DNA from: Elioraea thermophila (ex Habib et al. 2022)
GTDB taxonomy: Bacteria > Pseudomonadota > Alphaproteobacteria > Acetobacterales > Acetobacteraceae
Direction of reading: 5' to 3'
DNA: 64,000 nucleotides
Assembly: GCF_003336755.1 (NCBI RefSeq)
Contig: NZ_KZ851831.1
Span: 1 to 64,000, forward strand
The translations under genes and the position numbers were made by a program. The notes beneath the pieces were generated by a model. That model made no database searches. It was not told where the DNA came from and saw only the letters and a list, made by a program, of their open reading frames with translations. Positions 9,472 through 18,087 of the stretch are shown here, in pieces. Position 1 is the first letter of the stretch. Each line of letters opens with the position of its first letter.

Positions 9472-9845
9472 GCCTCGGCCAGCAGATTGGTCTCGCAGGC
9501 CTGGGCGACGACGGCGAGCAGCTCGGCGTACATTTCCTCCGTCATGCCCTGCTTGCGCGCCGCCCGCTCGTGGCTCGCGACACAGTAGGCGCACCCGTTG
9601 GCGAGCGAGACGGCGAGGTAAAGCATCTCCTTCGTGCGCGCATCGAGTGCGCCCGGCGCCATCACCTCCTTCAGCGTGGCCCAGGTGCGGCGCAGCGTGT
9701 CGGGGTGCCGCGCGAGCGCCTTCCAGAAGTTGTTGACATCCGGAATGTTCCGGGTGCGCTTGATGTCGTCGAACACCGCGCGCACTTCCGCCGAGGCGTT
9801 CTCGTACGCGACGAGCGGCGGTGAGGGAGGGCTCGAGGCGCTCAC
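9447..9845 (-). CDS. Carboxymuconolactone decarboxylase / AhpD-like protein
   Basis: 132-residue helical protein of the CMD/AhpD superfamily. It has the redox-type motif NGCAYCVASHERAARKQGM (Cys-x-x-Cys with a following His), which in AhpD-like members acts as a peroxidase-linked thiol site. The Cys pair argues for a redox role over aromatic ring decarboxylation, but the substrate is unknown. The GTG start at 9845 overlaps the phaB stop (GTGA), so it is translated from the phaB transcript. Its 3' end overlaps the convergent cupin gene. Confidence 0.85.
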   Translation of the reverse strand: MSASSPPSPPLVAYENASAEVRAVFDDIKRTRNIPDVNNFWKALARHPDTLRRTWATLKEVMAPGALDARTKEMLYLAVSLANGCAYCVASHERAARKQGMTEEMYAELLAVVAQACETNLLAEAYRVPLDE

Positions 9846-10564
9846 GCCATGTACTGCCCGCCGTTCACCGACAAGGTGGCGCCGGTGATGAACGAGGCCT
9901 CGTCCGCGGTGAGGAAAGCCACACAGCGCGCGATGTCCTCCACCGTGCCGAGCCTGCCCACCGGGATGCGGGCGATGATCTTCTCGAGCACGTCCTGCGG
10001 CACGGCCCGCACCATGTCGGTGTCCGTGTAGCCGGGGGCCACCGCGTTCACCGTGATGCCGTTGCGCGCCCCTTCCTGGGCGAGCGCCTTGGTGAAGCCG
10101 ATCATGCCGGCCTTCGCCGCCGAGTAGTTGACCTGGCCGAACTGCCCGGCGAGCCCGTTGACGGAGGAGATGTTGACGATGCGCCCGAACTTGCGCGCGT
10201 TCATCCCGTCCCAGGTCAGCTTACAGAGGTTGAAGCAGGAGCCGAGATTGGTGTCGATCACCGCGTCCCACATCTCGCGCGTCATGCGGCGGAGCGTGGC
10301 GTCGCGGGTGATGCCGGCGTTGTTGACCAGGATCTCGATCGGGCCCACTTCGGCCTCGATGCGCTTCACCGCCTCCTCGCAGGCCGCGAAGTCGGCGGCG
10401 TCGAACTTGTACACCTTGCAGCCCGTCTCGGCGGCGAAAGCCTGGGCGGCCGCATCGTTGCCGGCGTAAGAAGCGACGACCGTTCGCCCCTGGGCGATGA
10501 GCGCCTTGCAGATGCCGGCGCCGATGCCGCGGGTGCCGCCGGTGACGAGAGCCACACGTGCCAT
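9842..10564 (-). CDS. phaB: Acetoacetyl-CoA reductase
   Basis: Short-chain dehydrogenase that reduces acetoacetyl-CoA to (R)-3-hydroxybutyryl-CoA with NADPH, the second step of polyhydroxybutyrate synthesis. The cofactor loop is VTGGTRGIGAGI; NNAGITRDATLRRM, ISSVNGLAGQFGQVNYSAAK (catalytic Ser, Tyr, Lys) and VAPGYTDTDMVRAVP are typical of PhaB as opposed to FabG. Length is 240. The ATG at 10564 follows a GGGGGAA ribosome site. phaB is separated from phaA and phaC by the copper operon, but the phaA, phaE, phaC and phaR genes lie within 8 kb. Confidence 0.94.
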   Translation of the reverse strand: MARVALVTGGTRGIGAGICKALIAQGRTVVASYAGNDAAAQAFAAETGCKVYKFDAADFAACEEAVKRIEAEVGPIEILVNNAGITRDATLRRMTREMWDAVIDTNLGSCFNLCKLTWDGMNARKFGRIVNISSVNGLAGQFGQVNYSAAKAGMIGFTKALAQEGARNGITVNAVAPGYTDTDMVRAVPQDVLEKIIARIPVGRLGTVEDIARCVAFLTADEASFITGATLSVNGGQYMA

Positions 10565-10695
10565 GGATGACGTTCCCCCCTCGTGCTGTTGGCTGGACGG
10601 CGCGCCGGACGGCGCCCCGCCGCAAGCCTTGCCCCGCCAGGGGCGCGACCGCAAGCCCCGCCGCCGCCCTGGACGGACCCGGCTCCTGTCGCTAC

Positions 10696-11091
10696 ATGCC
10701 GGCCATGGCATGGCGGAGCGGTTTGCTCAGGCTTCTTGCCGCCGTGGTGTTTCTCACCGCGGCCGGGGTGCCGCTGCGCGCTCCCTCCTCCGCTGCCGCC
10801 GGCGGCGAGGCGTGGCTGGTCGAGCTTTGCACCCTCGAGGGGAAGGTCACCATCGCGGTCGGACCCGACGGGCAGCCGGTGGAGCCGGCCGAGCATCGGG
10901 ACCATGCCTCCGCTCCTTGCCTGCTCTGCGCCGCCCTGCCCGGGGCCGAGCTGCCGCCGGCCCCGGCGGTGCCGAGCCTCGATCGGCTCGTCGTGCGGCG
11001 TGACCTGACGCGCGCCGATTCCTCGCCGCGCGCCCCGCCCCTGCTATCGGCTCAGGACCACCCGCCGACCGCCCCGCCCGAAACGGCCTGA
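10696..11091 (+). CDS. DUF2946-like secreted protein
   Basis: 131-residue protein with a signal peptide (GLLRLLAAVVFLTAAGVPLR). A short Cys pair in HASAPCLLCAALPG and a Pro-rich tail follow. DUF2946 proteins carry a His/Cys motif of this sort and are often encoded near copper genes; their function is unknown. ATGs at 10696 and 10705 are both reasonable; the open frame from 10558 adds residues that look like non-coding sequence. It is the first gene of a plus-strand run that leads to SCO1 and PCuAC, so a periplasmic metal role is a fair inference from context. Confidence 0.65.
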   Translation: MPAMAWRSGLLRLLAAVVFLTAAGVPLRAPSSAAAGGEAWLVELCTLEGKVTIAVGPDGQPVEPAEHRDHASAPCLLCAALPGAELPPAPAVPSLDRLVVRRDLTRADSSPRAPPLLSAQDHPPTAPPETA

Positions 11092-11158
11092 CCGGACGAG
11101 ACGCGCCGTCCCGGCGGCGCATCACCCTGCAGAAGACCGTTTCGAGGGGAGACCCCAG

Positions 11159-12559
11159 ATGACACGCACGCTTCCGGGCGCGGCCCTGGCCGCCGCCCTC
11201 CTCGCCGGCACGGCCTCGGCCGCGCCGCCCGCCGACACCATCCTCTTCGTCTCCGCCCGCGACGCCCTCGTCGCCTACGACGCGGCAACAGGAGACGAGA
11301 AGGCCCGCTTCGCCACCCCGGGCCTCTCCTCCGACATGCTGATCACGCCGGAGGGGCTCCTCGTCCTCAACCATCGCGACGCCAACCAGGTGGTGCTGGT
11401 GGACGCCCGGACCTTGCGCGAGGTCGGCCGCATCCCCTCCTCCGGCATCGGCGGCACGCGCCCCGTGCACCTTTATCTCGCGCCCGACCGGCCGGATGGG
11501 CGCCGCCTCGTCGTCATCGCCAACGATGGCAACGCGCAGCGCCCGACGCGGTCGGACAACTCCGCCCTGATCATCGACGCCACCGACCCCGCGGCACCCA
11601 AGGTGGCGGGCGAGGTGCAGCTCGGCATCGGGCATCACAAGCTCGCCTTCTCGCGCGACGGGCTGCGCTTCTCCGCCTCCAACATCGCCGACTGCGACGA
11701 GGTGGTGGGTGTGTACGACATCACCGACCCGGCGAAGCCGGGCCGCCTGCTGGCGGTGACGGGGGCCGATCTCGGGCTCGACGGCAAGGACGGCCGGCCG
11801 GCCTGCGACCCCACGGGACGGCAGGGGCGGCGGCCCGGGCCGCATGGCGCGGCGACCCTCGCCGCCTCGGGCCTGCACGCGCACAACGCCAACGGCACGG
11901 GACAGTTCATCCTGATCGAGGCCGAGGCGACCCCACCGCGGCTCGCCGCCGTGCTGCAGACGACGGGCGGGTCGGGCGGGGCGTCGATCGCCGTCCACCC
12001 GGGCGGGCGCTTCGCCTACGGGCCGCAGAACACGCCGCGCACGGGCGGAGAGGGTGAGCGCGCCGGCGGTCCCTGCCAGATCGGCCAGCTCGCGGTGATC
12101 GACGGGACGGAGAGGCGCCTCGCCGCGCAGGTCCCAATCCTGTACGACGCCGGCTGCGGCGCCCTGCCGGCCTCCGCCGCCGGCGCCCGTCCGGCCTATG
12201 CCTTCGTCACGCCGGACGGGGCGACGCTCGCCGTCACGGTCGGCACGCTGAACGCGAGCGAGCCCGGCCGGGCCGAGGTGCTCGCCCTGTTCGACCTCGC
12301 GGATCCCGCCAAGCCCGTTCAGGTCGCCTCCGTCCCGGTGGGCAAGTCGGCAGGCCACCGCGACGCCGCCATCACCCGCGACGGGCGGTTCCTGTTCGTC
12401 CCCGGCAATCAGGACGCCTCCGTCACGGTGGTCGATCTCGCGGCGCGTCGCGCGGTGAAGCGGCTTGCGGTGGCGGCGGAGCCGAACCGGGTCGCGGCCT
12501 GGAGCCCCTCGGCGGGGCCGACCAAGGCGCCGGGCACGATCGTGCTGGCCGGGCGCTGA
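11159..12559 (+). CDS. Secreted beta-propeller protein of the copper operon
   Basis: 466-residue exported protein with a clear signal peptide ending near TASAAPPADT. The mature part is built of repeated propeller blades: FVSARDALVAYDAATGDEKA, VYDITDPAKPGRLLAV, LFDLADPAKPVQVASVPV and FVPGNQDASVTVVDLAARRA. The DITDPxxP and DLADPAKP pieces resemble LVIVD-type blades. There are few Cys and no CxxCH, so it is not a cytochrome. The ATG at 11159 follows GAGGGGAGA. It lies upstream of the SCO1 and PCuAC genes in the same direction. I cannot name a substrate; a scaffold or sensor role in the periplasm is possible. Confidence 0.75.
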   Translation: MTRTLPGAALAAALLAGTASAAPPADTILFVSARDALVAYDAATGDEKARFATPGLSSDMLITPEGLLVLNHRDANQVVLVDARTLREVGRIPSSGIGGTRPVHLYLAPDRPDGRRLVVIANDGNAQRPTRSDNSALIIDATDPAAPKVAGEVQLGIGHHKLAFSRDGLRFSASNIADCDEVVGVYDITDPAKPGRLLAVTGADLGLDGKDGRPACDPTGRQGRRPGPHGAATLAASGLHAHNANGTGQFILIEAEATPPRLAAVLQTTGGSGGASIAVHPGGRFAYGPQNTPRTGGEGERAGGPCQIGQLAVIDGTERRLAAQVPILYDAGCGALPASAAGARPAYAFVTPDGATLAVTVGTLNASEPGRAEVLALFDLADPAKPVQVASVPVGKSAGHRDAAITRDGRFLFVPGNQDASVTVVDLAARRAVKRLAVAAEPNRVAAWSPSAGPTKAPGTIVLAGR

Positions 12560-12570
12560 GGGAGGGGACG

Positions 12571-12915
12571 ATGGCATGGCGTCGGATCCTGTTCGGCGCC
12601 GGGGTGGCCGGGGCGGTCGTCGCCCCGGCCCTCGCCTGCGACCCCGAGGAGATCAACGCGCAGCTCACCCGGGTCTGCGAGGCCGCGCTCGCCGAAACCG
12701 CGCCGGCGGCCGAGGCCGTGCTGCCGTACGCGACCGCGGCGGAGCGGATCCGCCTCGAGCGCAGCCTGGCCCGCGCGCGCGAGGCCTGCGCGATCGGCGA
12801 CCCCGGCTTCGGGGCGGAGGAAGCCGCGCGCCTCGCTCGGCTCGTCGGCCGCATCGAGGCGCGGGCGGGGGCAACCCCATCCATCTGGCAACACGAGGAG
12901 CACGCACAACGATGA
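12571..12915 (+). CDS. Small secreted Cys-containing protein of unknown function
   Basis: 114-residue protein not recognised as a family member. A signal peptide (RRILFGAGVAGAVVAPALA) is followed directly by a Cys in ACDPEEINAQ, with further Cys in RVCEAAL and REACAIGDP. The mature part is charged and helical (AAERIRLERSLARAREA). Cys directly after the cleavage site could be a metal ligand, a disulphide partner or a weak lipoprotein site; the preceding residues (APALA) do not make a good lipobox. Its ATGA overlap with the next gene ties it to the operon containing SCO1 and PCuAC. Confidence 0.65.
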   Translation: MAWRRILFGAGVAGAVVAPALACDPEEINAQLTRVCEAALAETAPAAEAVLPYATAAERIRLERSLARAREACAIGDPGFGAEEAARLARLVGRIEARAGATPSIWQHEEHAQR

Positions 12916-13508
12916 AACACGTGGCACGCGCCGTCCCCTTCGCGGTGGCGGGGTTCATGCTGACCCCGTTCCTGCTCTGGGCCGGCTTCTGGTTTTCCGG
13001 CGTCCAGGGCGTGAAGTCGGGCTTCGACGGCCCGGAGGCCGTCGTCCTGCTGCTGTCGTCCCTGCCGCTCGCCGGTCTGTTCTGGATTCGCAACCTGCGC
13101 GAGATGGGAGACGGCATCGCCTCGCCGTCGCGGCTGCGTCTCGCGCGGCTTTTCACCGTCGCGCTGCCGGCGGCGATCGTGCTGATCGGCCTCGTCGGGC
13201 TGTTCTGGATGGCCTCGCTCGATCGCCCCGCGATCTCGATCGCGCTCGTCGGGCTCGCCGTCGCCGCCGTCGCCTTCCTCGGCTGGCGGGCCGCCTCGCC
13301 GGAGGGCGAGCGCGCCTCCGGCCGGGCAGTGCGCGGCGAGGGCTGGAGTGCCGGGCACATCCTGCTGTTCCTGTTCAACGTCGCGATGGCGCTCGCCCTG
13401 CTCGCCATCCTGTGGACGCCGGCGGTGCTGTTCTACGCCGTACTCGCCCTCGTGCCGGTCGTGTTCGGCACGATCCTCGTCATCGCCAATCAGGGCGACG
13501 CGTCGTGA
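12912..13508 (+). CDS. Multi-pass membrane protein of the copper operon
   Basis: 198-residue integral membrane protein with about six hydrophobic helices: FAVAGFMLTPFLLWAGFWF, AVVLLLSSLPLAGLFWI, LFTVALPAAIVLIGLVGLFW, ISIALVGLAVAAVAFLGW, HILLFLFNVAMALALLAILW and AVLFYAVLALVPVVFGTIL. I do not recognise the family, and no metal-binding motif stands out. Its start overlaps the preceding stop (ATGA) and its stop overlaps the SCO1 start (GTGA), so it is translated between two periplasmic proteins. A role in copper entry or oxidase assembly is suggested by position only. Confidence 0.7.
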   Translation: MKHVARAVPFAVAGFMLTPFLLWAGFWFSGVQGVKSGFDGPEAVVLLLSSLPLAGLFWIRNLREMGDGIASPSRLRLARLFTVALPAAIVLIGLVGLFWMASLDRPAISIALVGLAVAAVAFLGWRAASPEGERASGRAVRGEGWSAGHILLFLFNVAMALALLAILWTPAVLFYAVLALVPVVFGTILVIANQGDAS

Positions 13509-14167
13509 CGACTTGGCAACGGATCGGGCTGGCCATCGTCACGGCGGCGGTGGCGGGCGGAGCGGCATGGCTGGTCGTTCCTGCGTGGCTTTCGCCGCCG
13601 AAGACGCACCAGGTCCAAGTCGCGCTGCCGGCGGGAGTCACCCTGGGCGGGCCCTTCGCCCTGACCGACGAGACGGGAGCGCGGGTGACGAACGAGACGT
13701 TCCGCGGCCGGTTCATGCTGATCTATTTCGGCTTCACCTACTGCCCCGACGTCTGCCCGACCGAACTCGCCAAGATGGCGGCTGCCCTCGACCTCTTGGG
13801 CGCGGAGGCCGAGGAGGTGGTACCGATCCTGATCACCGTCGACCCGGAGCGCGACACCCCGGCCGCGCTCGCGCAGTACACGGACCTGTTCCACCCGCGG
13901 CTCGTCGGGCTCACCGGGACGGAGGCCGAGATCGCCGCCGCGGCGCGCGCCTATCGCGCCTACTACGCCAAGGTGCGCACAGGGCCCGGGCCTGACGAGT
14001 ACACGATGGACCACTCCGCCTTCATCTATCTGATGGGCCGGCAGGGCGAGTTCATCGCCCTGTTCAACCCGCAGACCACCCCCGAGCAGATGGCGGAGGC
14101 GATGCGCCGCGCCATCGCCGCCGCGCCGCGCGTTTCGACCATGCAACCACAAGGAGGACGCTCATGA
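13505..14167 (+). CDS. SCO1/SenC family copper metallochaperone
   Basis: 220-residue, membrane-anchored thioredoxin-fold protein. SCO proteins deliver copper to, or reduce, the CuA site of cytochrome c oxidase. One N-terminal helix (GLAIVTAAVAGGAAWLVVPA) anchors it. The copper ligands are visible: Cys80 and Cys84 in TYCPDVCPTE and His170 in EYTMDHSAFIYL. The start is GTG at 13505 inside the preceding stop (GTGA), and the PCuAC gene starts inside its own stop (ATGA). This tight coupling to PCuAC matches the known SCO1-PCuAC partnership in CuA assembly. Confidence 0.94.
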   Translation: MTTWQRIGLAIVTAAVAGGAAWLVVPAWLSPPKTHQVQVALPAGVTLGGPFALTDETGARVTNETFRGRFMLIYFGFTYCPDVCPTELAKMAAALDLLGAEAEEVVPILITVDPERDTPAALAQYTDLFHPRLVGLTGTEAEIAAAARAYRAYYAKVRTGPGPDEYTMDHSAFIYLMGRQGEFIALFNPQTTPEQMAEAMRRAIAAAPRVSTMQPQGGRS

Positions 14168-14640
14168 TCGCACGTCGTTTTCTTCTCGCAACCGTCGCCG
14201 CGCTTGCCCTCGTGCCCCTGGCCGAGGCCGCGCAGGACAAGGTGGAGATCGTCGAGCCCTGGGCGAGGGCCTCGCTCTCCGGGCGCAACAGCGCCGCCTA
14301 CATGACCATCCACAACCACGGGACGGAGAAGGACGAGCTCATCGCCGCCTCCTCGCCGGTCGCCCGCGTGGTCGAACTGCACACGCACATCATGGACGGC
14401 GGCGTGATGCGCATGCGGCCGGTGAACGCCATCGAGGTGAACGTGGGCGAACCTGCCGTGCTGCGGCCGGGCGGGCTGCACGTGATGCTGATCGATCTCA
14501 CGCGCGACCTGAAGGCCGGCGAGAAGATCCCGCTCACGCTCCGCTTCCGCAACGCCGGCGAACGGACGATCGAGGTGCCCGTACTGGCCCCGGGAGCGAC
14601 GGGGCACGGCCACGGCCATGGGCATGGCCATCGCCACTGA
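14164..14640 (+). CDS. Periplasmic copper chaperone PCuAC
   Basis: 158-residue exported protein with a signal peptide ending near PLAEAAQD. PCuAC binds Cu(I) and passes it to CuA of cytochrome oxidase, often with SCO1. The family ligands are present: ELHTHIMDGGVMRMRPV (His and Met) and LRPGGLHVMLIDL (the later His and Met). The C-terminus carries an extra His-rich tail (GHGHGHGHGHRH) that could bind more metal, Cu(II) included. It starts within the SCO1 stop codon. Function is well supported by motif and context. Confidence 0.93.
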   Translation: MIARRFLLATVAALALVPLAEAAQDKVEIVEPWARASLSGRNSAAYMTIHNHGTEKDELIAASSPVARVVELHTHIMDGGVMRMRPVNAIEVNVGEPAVLRPGGLHVMLIDLTRDLKAGEKIPLTLRFRNAGERTIEVPVLAPGATGHGHGHGHGHRH

Positions 14641-14656
14641 GGCGGGAGATCCGGGC

Positions 14657-15103
14657 ATGCTCGACCGCCGCCGTTTGCTCCGCAGCGTGATTGCGGCTGC
14701 AGCGATCAGCACACCGTTCGCCTCGGCTCAGGCCGAGGAGAAGCCGGGGCTCTTCGTCAACCTGACCACGGATGATGTCTGGGCCGCCTCGAAGGCCATC
14801 TTCTTCGCCCATCAGCGGGCGCTGAAGGGCGGCTACCGGCCGGTGACGATCTGGCTGAACATCCGCGCCGTCTATCTCGCCGACAAGCGGCGCGCCCCGG
14901 CCCGGCTCAACCCGGAGACGCCGGACATCCACAGCATGCTGCGCGCTTTCATCGCCGATGGTGGACAGGTGATCGCGTGCATGATGTGCTCGCGGGTGGC
15001 CGGCCTGACGAAGGACGACCTCATCGACGGCGTGGTGATGGGGGCACCCGACGTCGTCCTGCCGGCGATGATGGGGCCGAACATCCGAACCCTCACCTGG
15101 TGA
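14657..15103 (+). CDS. DsrE/DsrF-like exported protein
   Basis: 148-residue protein. The N-terminus LDRRRLLRSVIAAAAISTPF resembles a twin-arginine signal, cleaved near FASAQA. The mature part has the DsrE-fold layout: FVNLTTDDVWAASKAIFFAH, HSMLRAFIADGGQVIACMMC and TKDDLIDGVVMGAPD. The CMMC pair lies where related periplasmic DsrE-like proteins carry a Cys-x-x-Cys. Family members handle sulfur or thiols; here it could maintain thiol state or bind copper. The ATG at 14657 has GGGAG upstream; the open frame from 14618 runs back into the PCuAC gene. A strong hairpin follows, so this is the last gene of the operon. Confidence 0.78.
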   Translation: MLDRRRLLRSVIAAAAISTPFASAQAEEKPGLFVNLTTDDVWAASKAIFFAHQRALKGGYRPVTIWLNIRAVYLADKRRAPARLNPETPDIHSMLRAFIADGGQVIACMMCSRVAGLTKDDLIDGVVMGAPDVVLPAMMGPNIRTLTW

Positions 15104-15132
15104 GGCGTTGCCGAGCCGGCCGGCGGAAGGAC

Positions 15133-15158
15133 GAAGGGGGTGCCCAGGCACCCCCTTC
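15133..15158. terminator. Terminator hairpin between copper operon and phaA
   Basis: Perfect dyad GAAGGGGGTGCC / GGCACCCCCTTC with a tiny loop, followed on the plus strand by TTTCTCTCC. It lies between the convergent stops at 15103 and 15192 and could end transcription in both directions. The plus-strand tail is the more T-rich. Confidence 0.8.
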
Positions 15159-15191
15159 TTTCTCTCCAGGAACCCCGCGGGCGGCGAACGG

Positions 15192-16367
15192 TCAGCCGCG
15201 CTCCACGCACATCGCGATCCCCATGCCGCCGCCGATGCACAGCGTGGCGAGGCCCTTCTTCGCGCCGCGGCGCTGCATCTCGTAGAGAAGCGTGGTCAGC
15301 ACCCGCGCGCCGGAAGCGCCGATCGGGTGACCGAGGGCGATCGCACCGCCGTTCACGTTCACCTTCGCGGTGTCCCAGCCCATCTCATTGTTCACCGAAA
15401 TCGCCTGGGCGGCGAAGGCCTCGTTCGCCTCGATCAGGTCGAGATCGGCCACTTTCCAGCCGGCCTTGGCCAGCGCCGCGCGCGAAGCAGGGATGGGCCC
15501 CGTGCCCATGATCGCCGGATCCACCCCGGCGGTGGCCCAGGCGACGATGCGCGCGAGCGGCGTGATGCCGCGCTTCTCCGCCTCCTCGGCCGTCATCAGC
15601 ACCACCGCCGCCGCGCCGTCGTTGATGCCCGAGGCGTTGCCGGCGGTGACCGTGCCATCCTTGCTGAAGGCCGGACGGAGCTTCGCCAGCACCTCGATCG
15701 TGGTGTCGGGTTTCGGATACTCGTCCTGTTCGACCACCACGTCGCCCTTGCGGCCCTTCACGGTGACGGGGACGATCTCGTCCTTGAAGCGGCCGGCCGC
15801 CATCGCCTCGGCGGCCTTGCGCTGCGAGTGGTAGGCGAACTCGTCCTGCTCGGCGCGGGTGATCTGATACTTCTGTGCAACGTTCTCCGCGGTCACACCC
15901 ATGTGGTAGCCGTGGAAAGCGTCCCACAGCCCGTCCTTCAGCATGGTGTCGAGGAGCGTGAGCTCGCCCATCTTCTGGCCTGCGCGCAAATTGGCGCAGT
16001 GCGGCGCCTGGGTCATGCTCTCCTGCCCGCCGGCGACGACGATCTTCGCATCGCCCTGGCGGATGGCCTGGAAGCCAAGGGCGACCGACCTCAGCCCCGA
16101 CCCGCAGAGCTGGTTGATGCCGAAGGCGGTCTTCTCGTGCGGAATACCCGCCGCCATCGCCGCTTGGCGGGCGGGGTTCTGACCGGCGCCGGCGGTGAGG
16201 ATCTGGCCCATCACCACCTCGTCCACCTCCTCGGGCGCCACCTTGGCCCGCGCGAGCGCGCCCTTGATCGCCACCGCGCCGAGCTCATGGGCGGCAAGCG
16301 AGGCGAAGGCCCCGTTGAAGTTGCCCACGGGCGTACGCGCGGCTGCGGCGATGACGACCTCGGTCAT
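15192..16367 (-). CDS. phaA: Acetyl-CoA C-acetyltransferase (beta-ketothiolase)
   Basis: Condenses two acetyl-CoA to acetoacetyl-CoA, the first step of PHB synthesis. The 391 residues match the family's length. The active-site Cys88 lies in [15 protein letters not shown], the His in [19 protein letters not shown], and the second Cys in [13 protein letters not shown]. The ATG at 16367 follows GAGGAGAG. phaA lies 88 bp downstream of phaC on the same strand, giving the order phaE-phaC-phaA. A degradative thiolase is possible by sequence alone; the neighbours favour biosynthesis. Confidence 0.95.
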   Translation of the reverse strand: MTEVVIAAAARTPVGNFNGAFASLAAHELGAVAIKGALARAKVAPEEVDEVVMGQILTAGAGQNPARQAAMAAGIPHEKTAFGINQLCGSGLRSVALGFQAIRQGDAKIVVAGGQESMTQAPHCANLRAGQKMGELTLLDTMLKDGLWDAFHGYHMGVTAENVAQKYQITRAEQDEFAYHSQRKAAEAMAAGRFKDEIVPVTVKGRKGDVVVEQDEYPKPDTTIEVLAKLRPAFSKDGTVTAGNASGINDGAAAVVLMTAEEAEKRGITPLARIVAWATAGVDPAIMGTGPIPASRAALAKAGWKVADLDLIEANEAFAAQAISVNNEMGWDTAKVNVNGGAIALGHPIGASGARVLTTLLYEMQRRGAKKGLATLCIGGGMGIAMCVERG

Positions 16368-16455
16368 GACGGCTCTCCTCCGGAGGGTGTCGTTGTGACC
16401 CTTCTTGCCATGGTGCAGTGCCGAAAGGAACCGGGAAGACGGGCAGGCCAGCCCC

Positions 16456-17757
16456 TCAGACCGTGGCGAGCCATTCGGCGAGCGGGCGCCACAGCGCCGT
16501 TTCCGCCCCCGACCCGGCGGCCATGCCGATGTGCCCCGCGGCCGGCTCGTGCACCGTGGCGCGCGGCAGGAGGGCGGCGAGAGGCCGGGCGGACTCGGGC
16601 GGCACGATGCGATCCCGCGCAGGGATGGCGACGAAGCCGGGGGCGGCGATCGCGCGCGGATCCACCGCAAGCCCCGCGATGCGCCACGCGCCGCGGGCGG
16701 GGTCGTTGCGTCCGTACCAACCGGTGAGGCATTCGCGCGCCACCGGCGCGGCGAGCGGTACGCCGTCGTTCAGCCAGTCCTCGAGCGCGACGAAGAGCCG
16801 CGCGCGCGGCGACGTCGGGTCGAGCCGGGCGAAGGCGCGGTACTTGGCGGCGACCCCGAACGGATCGAGCAGGGCGAACAGGGTCTGCAGGAGATCGACG
16901 GGCAGCGCGTCGTGCAGGGCGAGAGCCGGCTCGAACAGGGGGACGAGGGCGGCGACGAAACGGGCGCGGTCCGGGTCGCCGGCGTGGAAGTCCCACGGCG
17001 TGGCGAGGAGGGCGAGAGCCCGCACGAGGTCCGGCCGCCGCTGCGCGGCGGCGAGGGCGAGCAGGCCGCCCATGCAGTAGCCGACGAGGGCAACGGGGCC
17101 CTCGGCGAGGCTGGAGGCGGCGACCAGCGCGCGCTCGAGCCGGCCGGCGATGTAGTCGGTGAGGGTGAATCCCCGCTCCGTCTCCCCTGGCCAGCCCCAA
17201 TCAAGCAGCAGGGGGCGAAGGCCCCGTGCTGCGAGCCAGCGCAGCATCGACCCGCCCTCCATCAGATCGAGGACGTGCGCCCGGTTGACGAGGGAGGGAA
17301 CGACCAGGATGGTGGCTCCCGAGGGCGGCGAGGGCGCAGTCGCGCCGTAGTCGAGCAGGCGGGAGTTTCCCTCCGTCCACAGCACGGGCGGATCCGCGAG
17401 CCGTCTCTGCCAGGGATGCCGGCGGTAGGCGGCGATGCCGGCGATCAGCGCCCGATCGTCCTCGGCGAGCGCGCGGAAGGCGGCCAGCGCGAGGTCAGTC
17501 GGGTCGTGGCCGCTCCGCTGCAGCCGGCTTGCGAGGTCGGCGAGGCGCGGGTCGTCCGGGCGTAGGATCGCGTCGAGGAGCGCTTTCCAGGGCGGCGAGG
17601 CGGCGTTCGATGGCGTCGAGCCGCTCGAGGATGGCGGCGAGGAGAGGCTCAGCAGGGCTGCCGGCAGGGCCGTTCGCCTCAGTGCCGCGAGCATCAGGTG
17701 CAGCACGAGCGGGCGCGGGCCCCGTCGCCTCAGGGGCCCCGGCGAGGAAGGGTTCAT
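16456..17757 (-). CDS. phaC: Polyhydroxyalkanoate synthase, PhaC-type alpha/beta hydrolase
   Basis: Polymerises (R)-3-hydroxyacyl-CoA into PHA at the granule surface. The lipase-like box has Cys in place of Ser ([12 protein letters not shown], Cys228), as in PHA synthases. The rest of the triad is Asp382 in [13 protein letters not shown] and His409 in [10 protein letters not shown]. At about 430 residues it is nearer the short two-subunit synthases than the roughly 600-residue class I enzymes. The start is uncertain: ATG 17757 gives [20 protein letters not shown], and ATG 17694 gives 412 residues. Either choice overlaps phaE for 200-263 bp in another frame. The stretch [15 protein letters not shown] resembles the N-terminus of related proteins, which favours 17757. 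Confidence 0.87.
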   Translation of the reverse strand: MNPSSPGPLRRRGPRPLVLHLMLAALRRTALPAALLSLSSPPSSSGSTPSNAASPPWKALLDAILRPDDPRLADLASRLQRSGHDPTDLALAAFRALAEDDRALIAGIAAYRRHPWQRRLADPPVLWTEGNSRLLDYGATAPSPPSGATILVVPSLVNRAHVLDLMEGGSMLRWLAARGLRPLLLDWGWPGETERGFTLTDYIAGRLERALVAASSLAEGPVALVGYCMGGLLALAAAQRRPDLVRALALLATPWDFHAGDPDRARFVAALVPLFEPALALHDALPVDLLQTLFALLDPFGVAAKYRAFARLDPTSPRARLFVALEDWLNDGVPLAAPVARECLTGWYGRNDPARGAWRIAGLAVDPRAIAAPGFVAIPARDRIVPPESARPLAALLPRATVHEPAAGHIGMAAGSGAETALWRPLAEWLATV

Positions 17758-17941
17758 CCTCGGCCGCCGAACGCGGGGCGGCGCGCAGCCCGGCGGAGGC
17801 GAAACCGGCCCACAGCGCAAGGAGCCTGATCCAGGTCTCCTGCGCTTCGCGGTCCGTCGCCAGGGCGGCGAGTTCGCTCTGCCAGAGCGTGATCCAGTCG
17901 CGCGCGAGGCTGTCGAGATCCTCGGGCCTTGATCCGTCCAT
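17495..17941 (-). CDS. PhaE-like accessory subunit of PHA synthase
   Basis: 148-residue acidic protein. Its N-terminal half (DLDSLARDWITLWQSELAAL, then TWIRLLALWAGFASAG) resembles PhaE/PHA-synthase accessory subunits. A Pro/Ala linker and a coiled coil follow ([20 protein letters not shown]), and the tail is basic and Pro-rich. Classical PhaE is about twice as long, so PhaE-like is the safe name. The ATG at 17941 has GGAAGG upstream. The 3' half overlaps the phaC frame, but the coiled-coil codons end mostly in G or C, as real genes do here, so I keep both genes. Confidence 0.7.
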   Translation of the reverse strand: MDGSRPEDLDSLARDWITLWQSELAALATDREAQETWIRLLALWAGFASAGLRAAPRSAAEDEPFLAGAPEATGPAPARAAPDARGTEANGPAGSPAEPLLAAILERLDAIERRLAALESAPRRDPTPGRPAPRRPRKPAAAERPRPD

Positions 17942-18057
17942 GCCGGCCTTCCATGTCGCGGCCGGATGGTAGTCCGTTCGCGGGTGCGAAGGAACGCTCG
18001 CCCCCGTGACGGGCAGGGTCGCGTTGCGGGCTGTGCCCTGCCGTGCGGGGTGCTAGG

Positions 18058-18068
18058 CTGCACCGCAG
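18058..18068. promoter_or_regulatory. Putative PhaR operator in front of phaR
   Basis: CTGC-ACC-GCAG, a perfect dyad 20 bp before the phaR start. PhaR of Paracoccus is known to bind TGC-rich CTGC-N3-GCAG dyads. The same 11-mer occurs upstream of the phasin gene. It implies autoregulation and could also affect divergent phaE. Confidence 0.7.
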
Positions 18069-18087
18069 CACGACGTCTCGAGGAAAG

